52,555 nucleotides of DNA from assembly GCA_016873715.1 (NCBI GenBank), contig VGWF01000011.1, positions 1 through 52,555 on the forward strand, in the 5' to 3' direction. Under the pieces are notes generated by a model. It saw only the letters and a program-made list of their open reading frames with translations, was not told the DNA's origin and did not search any database. A program made the translations under genes and the position numbers. Shown in pieces: positions 8,431-15,318 of the stretch. Origin of the DNA: Lentisphaerota bacterium. Lineage in GTDB: Bacteria > Verrucomicrobiota > Kiritimatiellia > PWTM01. The first letter of the stretch is position 1, and each line of letters starts with the position of its first letter.

Positions 8431-9294
8431 ATGATGAAGACGATCCGCACAAGCAGCCCGAAGGCCCTGGCCGTCGCCGCCGCTGCGGCATTGACCGCGG
8501 CGGCAGCGTCCGCCCAGACGCCCGCAATGACCAACCTGCCGACGGAGGGCCTCGTCCTCCACTTCGAGTTCAACGAGGCGCCGACCAACTGCGTCATCGT
8601 GGACTCCAGCGGGAAGGGCAACGCAGGTCGCATCGCCGGCGCCAAGTGGACCGAGAAGGGCCGCGTGGGCGGAGGGTGCGAGTTCGGCGGGACGGACCAC
8701 TTCATCGTGACGCCCGGCTCGGCATCGCTGAACGCGAAACAGGCCTCGTTCATGGTGTGGATCAAGGCGCCGGAGGGCACCACCGGACGCACCCTCATCG
8801 ACCGGCATTCGCGCGAGGGCTTCGCGCTGACCATCGGCGAGGGCGCCTCGGGGATGCGCGGAAAGGCGCTGGCCTACGTGGCGGGGCATTCCTGCGCCGG
8901 CGACAACATGGTCGCCGACGGCTTCTGGCACCACCTGGCGGCCACGTACGACGGCGAGACCCTGAAGCTCTACATCGACAGCGTGGTGCAGAAGCAGAAC
9001 TCGGCCTGGAAGGGCGCCATCGGGGCGGCCGGCCGCGAACTGACGATCGGCGCGAACCGCTCCCACCCGACCGCCGAGGACAAGAACGTTTCCTACCAGG
9101 GCGTTCTCGACGACGTCCGCATCTACAACCGCGCCCTCGCCGCCAACGATATCGTCGCCATCTACTCGGCCTCGAAGCCGAAGTTCAGCAAGGGTGAGGT
9201 CTCGCGGCGCATCGCGGAGCTGAAGGAGCTCAAGGATCGCGGCCTCCTGCTGGACGACTTCTTCGAGCGCAAGATGAAGGAATGCGAGCAGTAG
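8431..9294 (+). CDS. Secreted LamG-like protein with C-terminal SHOCT-like motif
   Basis: 287 residues. A signal peptide ends near ASAQTPA. LVLHFEFNEAPTN then opens a LamG/concanavalin-like jelly roll (about residues 35-235) with the diagnostic ASFMVWIKAPEG, FWHHLAATYDGETLKLYIDS and GVLDDVRIYNRALAANDIVA segments. The last 30 residues (RRIAELKELKDRGLLLDDFF) match the SHOCT short helical oligomerisation motif. LamG domains bind sugars or proteins; SHOCT is usually found at the ends of membrane or secreted proteins. ATG 8431 has GGAG six bases upstream; the following ATG is also possible. Confidence 0.75.
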   Translation: MMKTIRTSSPKALAVAAAAALTAAAASAQTPAMTNLPTEGLVLHFEFNEAPTNCVIVDSSGKGNAGRIAGAKWTEKGRVGGGCEFGGTDHFIVTPGSASLNAKQASFMVWIKAPEGTTGRTLIDRHSREGFALTIGEGASGMRGKALAYVAGHSCAGDNMVADGFWHHLAATYDGETLKLYIDSVVQKQNSAWKGAIGAAGRELTIGANRSHPTAEDKNVSYQGVLDDVRIYNRALAANDIVAIYSASKPKFSKGEVSRRIAELKELKDRGLLLDDFFERKMKECEQ

Positions 9295-9321
9295 GCGTGC
9301 GCCCGGGGCCCGGTCCTGCGG

Positions 9322-10320
9322 CTACTTCGCCGCATTCACCTTCCAAGCGACGTTCTTCCGCAGGGCGAAGATGCGGACATGCTCGCGCAGGTCGCGCGTG
9401 CGGCCCGGGCGAAGCGTGAAGAAGACCTGCTCCGGGTACGACTCCGCCACCGCCACGTTCAGCCGGTCCTGGCCCGAACCCCGCCAGGCGAAGACGAGGA
9501 CCACCTGCGTCGCGAAGTCGGCCTGCTTCGCGAGTGCCGTCATGTTTCCCGCGTCGAAGTGCTTCGCCGCCCCGACCGCCGAGTCCAGGACCAGCGGGGT
9601 GCGCCACGTCGCGACGTCGAAGACGCCCGGATGCGGCACAAGGTCCTTCACCTCGCAGACCGGCGGCAGAGCCGCCCCCGGAGCCGGCTCCCCGGCCGAC
9701 ACCACGGCGGGAGCCATTGCATCCGAGGATACGACCCCCGCCCTGCCGGAGGAGGGCGCGACGACCGGCTCGTCCATCCCCTGCCCCGGCGACCCCGGCG
9801 CAACGCCCGGCACCAGCCTCCCGGGACCGCGGCGCTTCGGGGCGGCCGGCGGCAGCGGCGCCTCGCCCGGGAGCGGCCGCCCGTTCACGGCGCGCACGCC
9901 CGCGCGCGGAATGCACTGGAGAAGGTAGCCGAAGCCGGGGCCGCCGATCAGCGTGCTCATCGCGTTCGCAAGGACGTTGCCGTTCGGCTCGAGGCGCGGC
10001 TCGCACCCGACGCTGTTCGGCCCCGAGGCCGTAGCAACGAGAACGAGGTGTTTCGCGAAATCCACGGCCGGAACGGCCTCCCCCCGCCGCCACGCCCGCC
10101 AGAGGGCCGTCCACGCGGCGGCGTCGGCAATGAACCCGCTCTCAGGAGCAAGCCGCTGCAGCGCCTCGTCGGCGATCTTCCCGCTCCACGTGACGGCGAC
10201 GGCGATCGGCACGGCCTCCCCAGCCCCGGGATGCGGCGCCAGCGTCGCGCTCTGCGCCGCGGCGGCGCACGCCAACCCGGCGGTGACCGCGGTAACGATG
10301 CATGACCTCTTTGCGCTCAT
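9322..10320 (-). CDS. Secreted protein with two PrcB-like/related beta domains, function unknown
   Basis: 332 residues with a signal peptide. An N-terminal domain (about residues 45-150) contains AWTALWRAWRRGEAVPAVDF, FAKHLVLVATASG and GVRAVNGRPLP, resembling the PrcB C-terminal-like domain seen in many planctomycete secreted proteins. A low-complexity proline/alanine linker follows, then a second domain (about 225-330) with FATQVVLVFAWRGSGQDRLN and TLRPGRTRDLREH. The two halves each look like separately conserved PVC proteins, here joined. It is the last gene of the minus-strand run after the GyrI-like gene (33-bp gap) and convergent with the LamG gene. Confidence 0.6.
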   Translation of the reverse strand: MSAKRSCIVTAVTAGLACAAAAQSATLAPHPGAGEAVPIAVAVTWSGKIADEALQRLAPESGFIADAAAWTALWRAWRRGEAVPAVDFAKHLVLVATASGPNSVGCEPRLEPNGNVLANAMSTLIGGPGFGYLLQCIPRAGVRAVNGRPLPGEAPLPPAAPKRRGPGRLVPGVAPGSPGQGMDEPVVAPSSGRAGVVSSDAMAPAVVSAGEPAPGAALPPVCEVKDLVPHPGVFDVATWRTPLVLDSAVGAAKHFDAGNMTALAKQADFATQVVLVFAWRGSGQDRLNVAVAESYPEQVFFTLRPGRTRDLREHVRIFALRKNVAWKVNAAK

Positions 10321-10353
10321 GTTCCTCGCCCTCCCGTCCGCACCGTGGCACGG

Positions 10354-10830
10354 CTACACGCGGGCCAGAATGACCACATAGTTCTTGCCATACACCTTCG
10401 CGCACTTGGGACAGGTGGGGTAGAAGAAGAGCAGCTTCTCGACCTTGCGGCCGCGCTCCGCCACGTGGCGCATCATGTCGGAGATCCAGGCGCGCATCTG
10501 CGAGTACGGGCCCTCGAAGACACGGCTCAGATAGGTGCCGTCGAGGGTGACCACCGGATGGCCCGGCACGTCGCCGCTGACGGCGACGTAGACATCGGCG
10601 CCCCAAAGCGAGTTCTCGTCGGCCACAACGATCATCTCCGGCGACTCGGCGCCCGCCGCACGGATCCGGGCATCGCAACGACGCATCACCGCGCCGAAGT
10701 TCAGCGGGATGTGCAGGAAACTCCGCACGCGGTCGCGAAGGAACCTGCGTCCCTTCCAGACGATCTCCTTCGCGTCCCACGGCGCCGGATCGAACCGCGG
10801 ACAACACCCGGTCTCGCTTTGCATGCTCAT
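10354..10830 (-). CDS. GyrI-like conserved protein (hydrolase-annotated family)
   Basis: 158 residues opening MSMQSETGCCPRFDPAPWDA, with RSFLHIPLNFGAVMRRCDAR and a C-terminal FFYPTCPKCAKVYGKNYVV. This is a widespread single-domain family of GyrI/SOUL-like fold with invariant paired cysteines at both ends (TGCC and CPKC); biochemical role unknown, though small-ligand binding or hydrolysis is proposed for GyrI-like proteins. ATG 10830 follows a GGGAGGAG site by seven bases; a GTG two codons upstream is less likely. It lies 30 bp after the sugar-binding protein gene, so it is probably co-transcribed with it. Confidence 0.75.
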   Translation of the reverse strand: MSMQSETGCCPRFDPAPWDAKEIVWKGRRFLRDRVRSFLHIPLNFGAVMRRCDARIRAAGAESPEMIVVADENSLWGADVYVAVSGDVPGHPVVTLDGTYLSRVFEGPYSQMRAWISDMMRHVAERGRKVEKLLFFYPTCPKCAKVYGKNYVVILARV

Positions 10831-10860
10831 GGCCACTCTCCTCCCGCACGGTTTCCGGAC

Positions 10861-11826
10861 CTACGGAATCGGCGTGCCGCCCGAGGCGGCCGTGTCCTTC
10901 GTGAACAGGCGCGAGCCGAGGACGATCTTCTTCTCCACCGGCTGCCCCGCGAAGACCTTCAACGCGACCTCGATCGCCTCGCGTCCGCCGGTCGGGTACT
11001 CGAACGTCGCGGCGAGGATGCCCTGCGCGACGTAGGCGACGCCCTCCTGCGGCAGCGCATCGATGCCGACGAAGCGGATCACGCCCTCGCGCCCCGCAGC
11101 CTTGGCCGCGAGGTAGGCGCCGTGCGCGCCGGGATCGTTGTGCGCGTAGACCAGGTCGATCGCGTCGAACCGCGCCAGCGCCGACTCCATCTCCTTGCGC
11201 GCCTCGGGCTCGAGCCACTTCATGTCGGCCTCGAAGACGACCTCGACCGCGCTGCCGGCGAGGCCCTCGCGGAAGCCCTGGTGACGGTCCTGGCCCGGCG
11301 TCGACGTCATCAGGCCCTTCAACTCGACGACCTTCCCCTTGCCGCCCAGCGCCTGCTTCACCCACTCGCCCGCGGCGCGGCCGATCTTCCGGTTGTCGGC
11401 GCCAATGAAGCACGTGTAGTCCTCGCCCAGCACGGCGCGGTCGAGCACGATGACCGGGATGCCCGCGCGGAAGGCCTTCGCGACCGGCTCGGTCAGCGGC
11501 TGGGCCTCCTTGGGGCTGATGACGATCAGGTCGACGCCCGCGCTGACGAACTCCTCGACGTGGGCGCGCTGCTTGAGCGTGTCGTTCTGCGCGTCCTTGA
11601 AGACCACCTTGAGGTCCGGGTGCTTCTCCGCGGCGGCCTTGACGTCCGCGTTCATCTGCACCCGCCACGGCTCGCCGAGGTTGCACTGGCTCATGCCGAT
11701 CGTCTTCACGGCCGCCGCCGGTGCCGCAGCCGCGCCCGGCGCCGCCGCACCCCCCTCCGGCTTCTTTCCACACCCGGCCGCCATCACGACCGCCGCCATC
11801 CCCGCCCATACCGCCATGGATTTCAT
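10861..11826 (-). CDS. Sugar ABC transporter substrate-binding lipoprotein (RbsB-like)
   Basis: 321 residues. The signal peptide ends in MAAGC, a lipobox placing the mature protein on a membrane surface facing the periplasm. A type I periplasmic binding fold follows: IGMSQCNLGEPWRVQMNADV, VSAGVDLIVISPKEAQPLTE, GIPVIVLDRAV, IGADNRKIGRAAGEWV and LVYAHNDPGAHGAYLAAKAA are classic ribose/galactose-binding protein segments. It would deliver a sugar to the permease and ATPase encoded at 12758-15311. ATG 11826 has GGGAG nine bases upstream. It is separated from its permease gene by a sialidase remnant and REP palindromes, which is unusual. Confidence 0.9.
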   Translation of the reverse strand: MKSMAVWAGMAAVVMAAGCGKKPEGGAAAPGAAAAPAAAVKTIGMSQCNLGEPWRVQMNADVKAAAEKHPDLKVVFKDAQNDTLKQRAHVEEFVSAGVDLIVISPKEAQPLTEPVAKAFRAGIPVIVLDRAVLGEDYTCFIGADNRKIGRAAGEWVKQALGGKGKVVELKGLMTSTPGQDRHQGFREGLAGSAVEVVFEADMKWLEPEARKEMESALARFDAIDLVYAHNDPGAHGAYLAAKAAGREGVIRFVGIDALPQEGVAYVAQGILAATFEYPTGGREAIEVALKVFAGQPVEKKIVLGSRLFTKDTAASGGTPIP

Positions 11827-11849
11827 CGCGTTTCTCCCGGATCTTCTTC

Positions 11850-11925
11850 GCGTCCTTTTTCGCCTTTGTGCTCGTCTTCCGTCCGTGTCCGTCCTCTGCG
11901 CCCTCTGCGTCTCCGTGTGCGCCCT
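11850..11925. repeat. Degenerate CT-rich short tandem repeat (CCGTGTCCGTC / CTCTGCGTCTCC type)
   Basis: Between the binding-protein start and the sialidase remnant runs a quasi-periodic series of CTTCG/TCTGCGCC/TCTGCGTCTCCGTG words. A shorter stretch of the same character (GTGCCGTCCGTGGTATCCGTG) lies upstream of the heparinase-like gene near 37400-37420. It looks like a slippage-derived repeat class of the genome. Confidence 0.5.
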
Positions 11926-11931
11926 CCGCCG

Positions 11932-12450
11932 CTACGGCCCCTGCCGCCAGCGCGTGGCGGCGATGTGGGTGACGTTATCCGTGTCGTTGAGATAGCAGAC
12001 CCTCAGCAGCACGCCGTCCCCGACGGGCACGGCGATCGGATAGCCGAGGTCGCTGCCGTCGCCGCGGCGGTCGGCGCGCAGCACGGCGGTCTCGTTCGTG
12101 GCCCGCGTCTGCCCGCCGTCGCGGCTGACGGTCGCGCGGATGCCCATCGGGACGCGCCGGACGCCGTAGGTCGCCAGCAGCCGGCCGCCGGGCAGGGTCA
12201 GGATGTGCGCGGGGTAGCCCCACATGCCCGTGTTCCGCGGGGCCGACCACGTCAGGCCGCGGTCGGTGGAGACGGACTGGTACGGGAATCCGCGGTCGCG
12301 CGCCGTCCCGGCCGTCGCCGCGGCGTACGACCATGGAATGGCCTTCTCGCAAGGCATCCTCGCGCCCTCATGGACATGGACGATCTCCGCCGCCCGAGGG
12401 ACAAGCGGGATGACGATGGACAGCGCCGGCGCGGCGAGGCGGGTCTTCAT
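11932..12450 (-). pseudogene. Truncated sialidase/BNR-repeat glycosidase (C-terminal remnant)
   Basis: 172 residues. A short signal-like N-terminus (MKTRLAAPALSIVIPLV) passes after an unclear stretch directly into the last blades of a sialidase propeller: SVSTDRGLTWSAPRNTGMWG, PGGRLLATYGVRRVPMGIRA, SRDGGQTRATNE, then NDTDNVTHIAATRW, the conserved end of BNR-repeat exo-sialidase-like proteins. Such proteins are about 350-400 residues, so some 200 residues, including the catalytic arginines, are missing. The reading frame is still open, but the product cannot be a complete propeller. It sits inside the sugar operon next to a REP cluster, suggesting deletion after insertion. Confidence 0.65.
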
Positions 12451-12530
12451 GGGTCGGACTCTACCCGCGAGACACGGGCTTCACAATTCCCCCAAGTTCC
12501 CGGCCAGGCGTGAACCACGCAAGCAGCCAA

Positions 12531-12643
12531 GGGTCGCGCCGGAACGGGGCGCGACCCTGCGTCCGGATGCGACCGGGCGGGAGGGCCGCACTCCGTGCGG
12601 CCGATACGAAGGACACGCCCCAACGGTCGCGCGGAGCGCGACC
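12531..12643. repeat. REP-like palindrome cluster (three hairpins)
   Basis: Three perfect hairpins: 12531-12557 (10-bp arms GGGTCGCGCC, 7-nt loop), 12584-12602 (8-bp arms GGCCGCAC around TCC) and 12625-12643 (8-bp arms GGTCGCGC around GGA). The second is preceded by GGAGGG, and the third is followed by CCTCCC, so they form an inverted pair as in REP/BIME elements. The same GGAGGG-stem-CTCCGT-stem design recurs inside and beside the RAYT gene at 48767-48827 and 49172-49191. This accounts for most of the 307-bp gap at 12451-12757; the remainder shows nothing else. Confidence 0.75.
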
Positions 12644-12757
12644 CTCCCGGCCCGTTGCGCGAGAACGGCTCTGGGGGGCGCCGTCCCGCCTGCCCTGCGA
12701 AGTGGCCTGGCGAAGACCGGGGCCAGCGAACGCCGTTCGCTGTTGGATGTTCGGTGC

Positions 12758-13789
12758 TCATCTCGTCCTCCGCTGCGTCAGCACGGCGGCCAGGATAATG
12801 ACGCCCGTGAGCATCAGGCGGCCGGCCTCGGGGACGGCGTTGATGCTAAGGATCTTCTCGAGGTAGCCGATCGTCAGCACGCCGATCAGGGTGAGCCCCA
12901 TGCCCCCGCGACCCCCCGCGAGGCTCGTGCCGCCGATCACCACCATTGCGATCGCGATCAGCTCGTAGCCCGCCCCCGCCTCGGGGTCGCCCTGCTGCTC
13001 CTGCGCCGCCTGCGCGATGCCCGCCGCCGCGGCGAGGAGGCCGCTCGCAACGTAGGCGGCGAACTTCGCGCCGCGCACCGGAAGGCCGGAGAGACGCGCC
13101 GCCTCCTCGTTGCCGCCGATCGCGAGGAGCTGCCGGCCCCACCGGTGCCGCGCGAGGGCCAGCCAGCTCAGCGCGAGACAGGCGACGAACAGGACCGTGA
13201 CCACGGAGACGTTGTCGCCGAGGATCCGCGCGTCGATCGCGCGGAAGACCGCCGGCACATCGACGTACCGGTAGGTCCCGTCCGCCTGCTGCACCGCGGT
13301 CGAGACCTTCATGCCGCCGGAGACGTACTTCGCCAGGCCGCGAGCGAAGACCATCACCGCCAGCGTCGCGATGAACGGCTGCACGCGCCAGCGCGCCGCG
13401 GCCAGGCCCGACGCCGCGCCGCACGACGCGCCGATCAGCAGGGCGAGCGGCACCGCCAGCCAGGGCGTCCAGCCCCCGTGGATCGACATCCGCGCGAAGA
13501 CGACCGCGACCAGGGCCAGCACGCTGCCGACGGACAGGTCGATGCCGCCCGTGACGATCACGAGCGTCATGCCGCAGGCAAGGATGCCGTAGACCGACGC
13601 CTGCCGCAGCGCATCGCGATGCGTGCCGAGCTTGTAGAAAGCGCCGTCGGCGTGGAAGACCAGCCCGACGACCACGACCAGCGCGAGCGCGATGAACGCG
13701 CGGCCGGCGGCCGTGCCGAGCCATCGCACGACACGGGCGCCCGGGCCCGGCGGCCCTGATTCCACCATGATGTCCGCGCGGTCATTCAT
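12758..13789 (-). CDS. Sugar ABC transporter permease (RbsC-like)
   Basis: 343 residues with about eight to ten membrane helices. The motif GGIDLSVGSVLALVAVV is the diagnostic signature of RbsC/AraH/XylH-type permeases, and GLAAARWRVQPFIATLAVMV and GGTSLAGGRGGMGLTLIGVL are the conserved EAA-like and C-terminal regions. It forms the membrane channel for the RbsA-like ATPase, whose stop overlaps its start by eight bases (ATGAATGA), so they are coupled. The start ATG 13789 is taken; frames upstream are arginine-rich and unlike the family. Confidence 0.92.
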   Translation of the reverse strand: MNDRADIMVESGPPGPGARVVRWLGTAAGRAFIALALVVVVGLVFHADGAFYKLGTHRDALRQASVYGILACGMTLVIVTGGIDLSVGSVLALVAVVFARMSIHGGWTPWLAVPLALLIGASCGAASGLAAARWRVQPFIATLAVMVFARGLAKYVSGGMKVSTAVQQADGTYRYVDVPAVFRAIDARILGDNVSVVTVLFVACLALSWLALARHRWGRQLLAIGGNEEAARLSGLPVRGAKFAAYVASGLLAAAAGIAQAAQEQQGDPEAGAGYELIAIAMVVIGGTSLAGGRGGMGLTLIGVLTIGYLEKILSINAVPEAGRLMLTGVIILAAVLTQRRTR

Positions 13790-15311
13790 CGACGGTCCTC
13801 CCCATCGCGGCGGCGAGCACGCGCTCCGCCGTCGCCTCCGCGGCATCCATCGTCGCGGTCACCCGGCCGCGGTGCAGCACGACGATCCGGTCGCTCATCG
13901 CCAGAAGCTCGGGCATCTCGGAGGTGATCAGCAGGACGCCCATCCCGGCGGCGGTCCATTCGTCCAGCAGCGCGTAGATCTCGCGCTTCGCGCCGACGTC
14001 GACCCCGCGCGTGGGCTCGTCGAGCAGCAGCAGCGAGGGCCGGGTCATCATCCACTTCGCAAGAACCACCTTCTGCTGGTTCCCTCCGGACAGCGCGGCG
14101 GCAGGGAGGTCGAGGCCCGCCGCGCGCAGGCGCAGCGGCTCCACGGCGGCGCGCGTCGCCTCGCGCTCGCGGCGCGCCGAGCGCCAGCCCGCGGGCGAGA
14201 GCCGGGGCAGCGCGGCAAGCGTCGCGTTGAAGACGATCGACGCATCGGACACGAGCCCCGCGCCCTTCCGGTCGTTCGGGACATGCGCGACGCCGGCCCG
14301 GATCGCCTCCGCCGGCGCGCGGAACGACGCCGGGGTCCCCCGCAGGCGGACGGCGCCGGATGTCGCCCCGCCCCACGCGCCGAAGAGCCCCGCCATCAGC
14401 TCGCTCGCGCCGCAGCCCTGCAGGCCCCCGAGACCGACGATCTCGCCGGCGCGGACCGAGAGCGACACGCGATCAACCGCCGGGGCGGCGGCGCGCCCGG
14501 CCGGATGGACGCTGAAGTCCTCGACCCGCAGCAGTTCGTTCCCCGGCTCCGGCGCGCGGCGGGCGAACCGCGCCTCGACCGCGCGGCCGACCATCCACTC
14601 GATCAGCCGGTTCATGGGCAGCTCGGCCTTCGGCGCGCTGCCGACCAGGCGGCCGTCGCGCAGCACCGTGATGCGGTCGGCCAGCCGCTCGATCTCCTCC
14701 ATCTTGTGCGTGATGTAGACGATCGCGCAGCCCCGCGCCTTGAGGTCCGCCACGCGCGCAAAGAGCGTCTCCGCCTCGCGGGCGTTGAGGGCGCTGGTGG
14801 GCTCGTCCATGACGAGGATCCGCGCCCGCCGCCCGACGGCCTTGCCGATCTCGATCATCTGGCGGATGCCGATCGGGAAGTCGTCCGCCGGACGTGACAC
14901 GTCGAGGTCGAGGCCGACGCCGCGCAGGATCTCCCGCGCCTCGCGCTCCTGCGCCCCGCGCCTCACCCAGCCGCCGCGCGTCCGCTCGCGGCCGAGGAAG
15001 AGGTTGTCCGCGACGGACATCGACGGCACGAGCGAGAGTTCCTGGTGGATCACCGCGACGCCCGCGGCCTCGGCGTCCTGCGGATGCCGCGGCGCGTAGG
15101 GCCCGCCGGCGATCTCCATGCGCCCGCCCGTCGGCCGGTGGACGCCCGCGAGGATCTTGATGAGCGTGCTTTTCCCCGCGCCGTTCTCGCCGGCGAGGAC
15201 GTGAACCTCCCCGGGGCGCAGGTCGAACGCGACGTCCTCCAGCACCGGGACGCCGTCGAAGCGCATCCCGATGCCCTCCATCCGGAGGACCGCTGGGGCG
15301 GGCGCCGTCAT
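13782..15311 (-). CDS. Sugar ABC transporter ATP-binding protein (RbsA/MglA-like)
   Basis: 509 residues with two ABC domains. The first has Walker A GENGAGKST (about residues 42-50), Q-loop VAVIHQELSLVP, and Walker B ILVMDEPTSAL. The second has the degenerate Walker A GLQGCGASEL usual in this family, signature LSGGNQQKV and Walker B LLLLDEPTRGVDVG. It energises uptake through the RbsC-like permease. It starts seven bases after the stop of the GH116 gene, so glycosidase and transporter are very likely one transcript. Substrate cannot be told from the sequence; a sugar released by GH116 is the natural inference. Confidence 0.93.
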   Translation of the reverse strand: MTAPAPAVLRMEGIGMRFDGVPVLEDVAFDLRPGEVHVLAGENGAGKSTLIKILAGVHRPTGGRMEIAGGPYAPRHPQDAEAAGVAVIHQELSLVPSMSVADNLFLGRERTRGGWVRRGAQEREAREILRGVGLDLDVSRPADDFPIGIRQMIEIGKAVGRRARILVMDEPTSALNAREAETLFARVADLKARGCAIVYITHKMEEIERLADRITVLRDGRLVGSAPKAELPMNRLIEWMVGRAVEARFARRAPEPGNELLRVEDFSVHPAGRAAAPAVDRVSLSVRAGEIVGLGGLQGCGASELMAGLFGAWGGATSGAVRLRGTPASFRAPAEAIRAGVAHVPNDRKGAGLVSDASIVFNATLAALPRLSPAGWRSARREREATRAAVEPLRLRAAGLDLPAAALSGGNQQKVVLAKWMMTRPSLLLLDEPTRGVDVGAKREIYALLDEWTAAGMGVLLITSEMPELLAMSDRIVVLHRGRVTATMDAAEATAERVLAAAMGRTVDE

Positions 15312-15318
15312 GCGCGCG

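Noticed and set aside
12451-12757. Small plus-strand coding regions
   Set aside because: The apparent frames consist of translated REP palindromes and have no start signals or protein-like composition.
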